Positions 5,951-5,973 of a DNA stretch of 5,973 nucleotides are shown here, piece after piece. This DNA comes from Holosporaceae bacterium (GTDB lineage: Bacteria; Pseudomonadota; Alphaproteobacteria; UBA3830). The translations under genes and the position numbers were made by a program. The notes beneath the pieces were generated by a model. That model was not told the DNA's origin. It searched no databases and was given only the letters and a program-made list of their open reading frames with translations. The stretch is from assembly GCA_031267195.1 (NCBI GenBank), contig JAIRZO010000090.1, forward strand, positions 1-5,973, read 5' to 3'. Positions within the stretch are counted from its first letter, which is position 1. Each line of letters begins with the position of its first letter.

Positions 5951-5973
5951 AGATCGGAAGAGCACACGTCTGA
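5951..5973 (+). other. Illumina TruSeq adapter sequence at the contig end (artefact)
   Basis: The final 23 bases begin AGATCGGAAGAGCACACG and continue without mismatch into the known TruSeq read adapter. The MurA alignment supports this: after ENRF the family expects a segment like MHVPEL, but the frame gives DRKSTRL. The first adapter base could by chance also be genomic. These bases should be removed from any annotation. Confidence 0.96.

Overview
The window reads as a piece of a Gram-negative chromosome, at the end of an assembled contig. It carries lipopolysaccharide genes (waaA/kdtA and a DUF374 acyltransferase) and peptidoglycan genes (murA). The base composition is AT-rich, most strongly between genes. 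The murA protein (for example the stretch around 'NAAREPEIVDLA') and the pairing of a DUF374 gene with kdtA look alphaproteobacterial. A slow-growing or host-associated lineage would fit, but the window cannot settle that.

Layout, all genes on the + strand. Positions 1-146 are a leader with a good sigma70-like promoter. 147-1151 encodes a receiver-domain response regulator with a large insertion inside the receiver and an unrecognised C-terminal output domain. 1152-1475 is an AT-rich gap holding a weak terminator candidate, a 32-codon CxxC micro-ORF with a strong Shine-Dalgarno sequence, a possible promoter and a perfect 7-bp inverted repeat. 1494-2582 encodes an FkbM-family SAM methyltransferase that unexpectedly begins with a signal-peptide-like segment. 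2593-3300 encodes a DUF374 acyltransferase-like protein. 3287-4735 encodes Kdo transferase (WaaA/KdtA) with an N-terminal extension and a cysteine cluster. 4815-4891 is a complete tRNA-Arg (anticodon CCT). From 4932 to the window end is murA, cut off before its last roughly 80-90 codons.

The fkbM, DUF374 and waaA genes are packed with a 10-bp gap and then a 14-bp overlap (or a 31-bp gap if a GTG start is used), so they are probably one transcript. WaaA adds Kdo to the lipid A precursor at the inner membrane. DUF374 proteins include a late lipid A acyltransferase family, so the two could act on the same substrate. MurA starts peptidoglycan precursor synthesis. The methyltransferase could modify a glycan or a secreted product. 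The response regulator stands apart, with its own promoter.

The last 23 bases (5951-5973) match the Illumina TruSeq read adapter. They are not genomic sequence, and the last residues of the murA frame there are artefactual. I see no mobile element, CRISPR array or defence system. The best candidates for new biology are the response regulator's C-terminal domain, the apparently exported methyltransferase, and the small ORF and inverted repeat between them.
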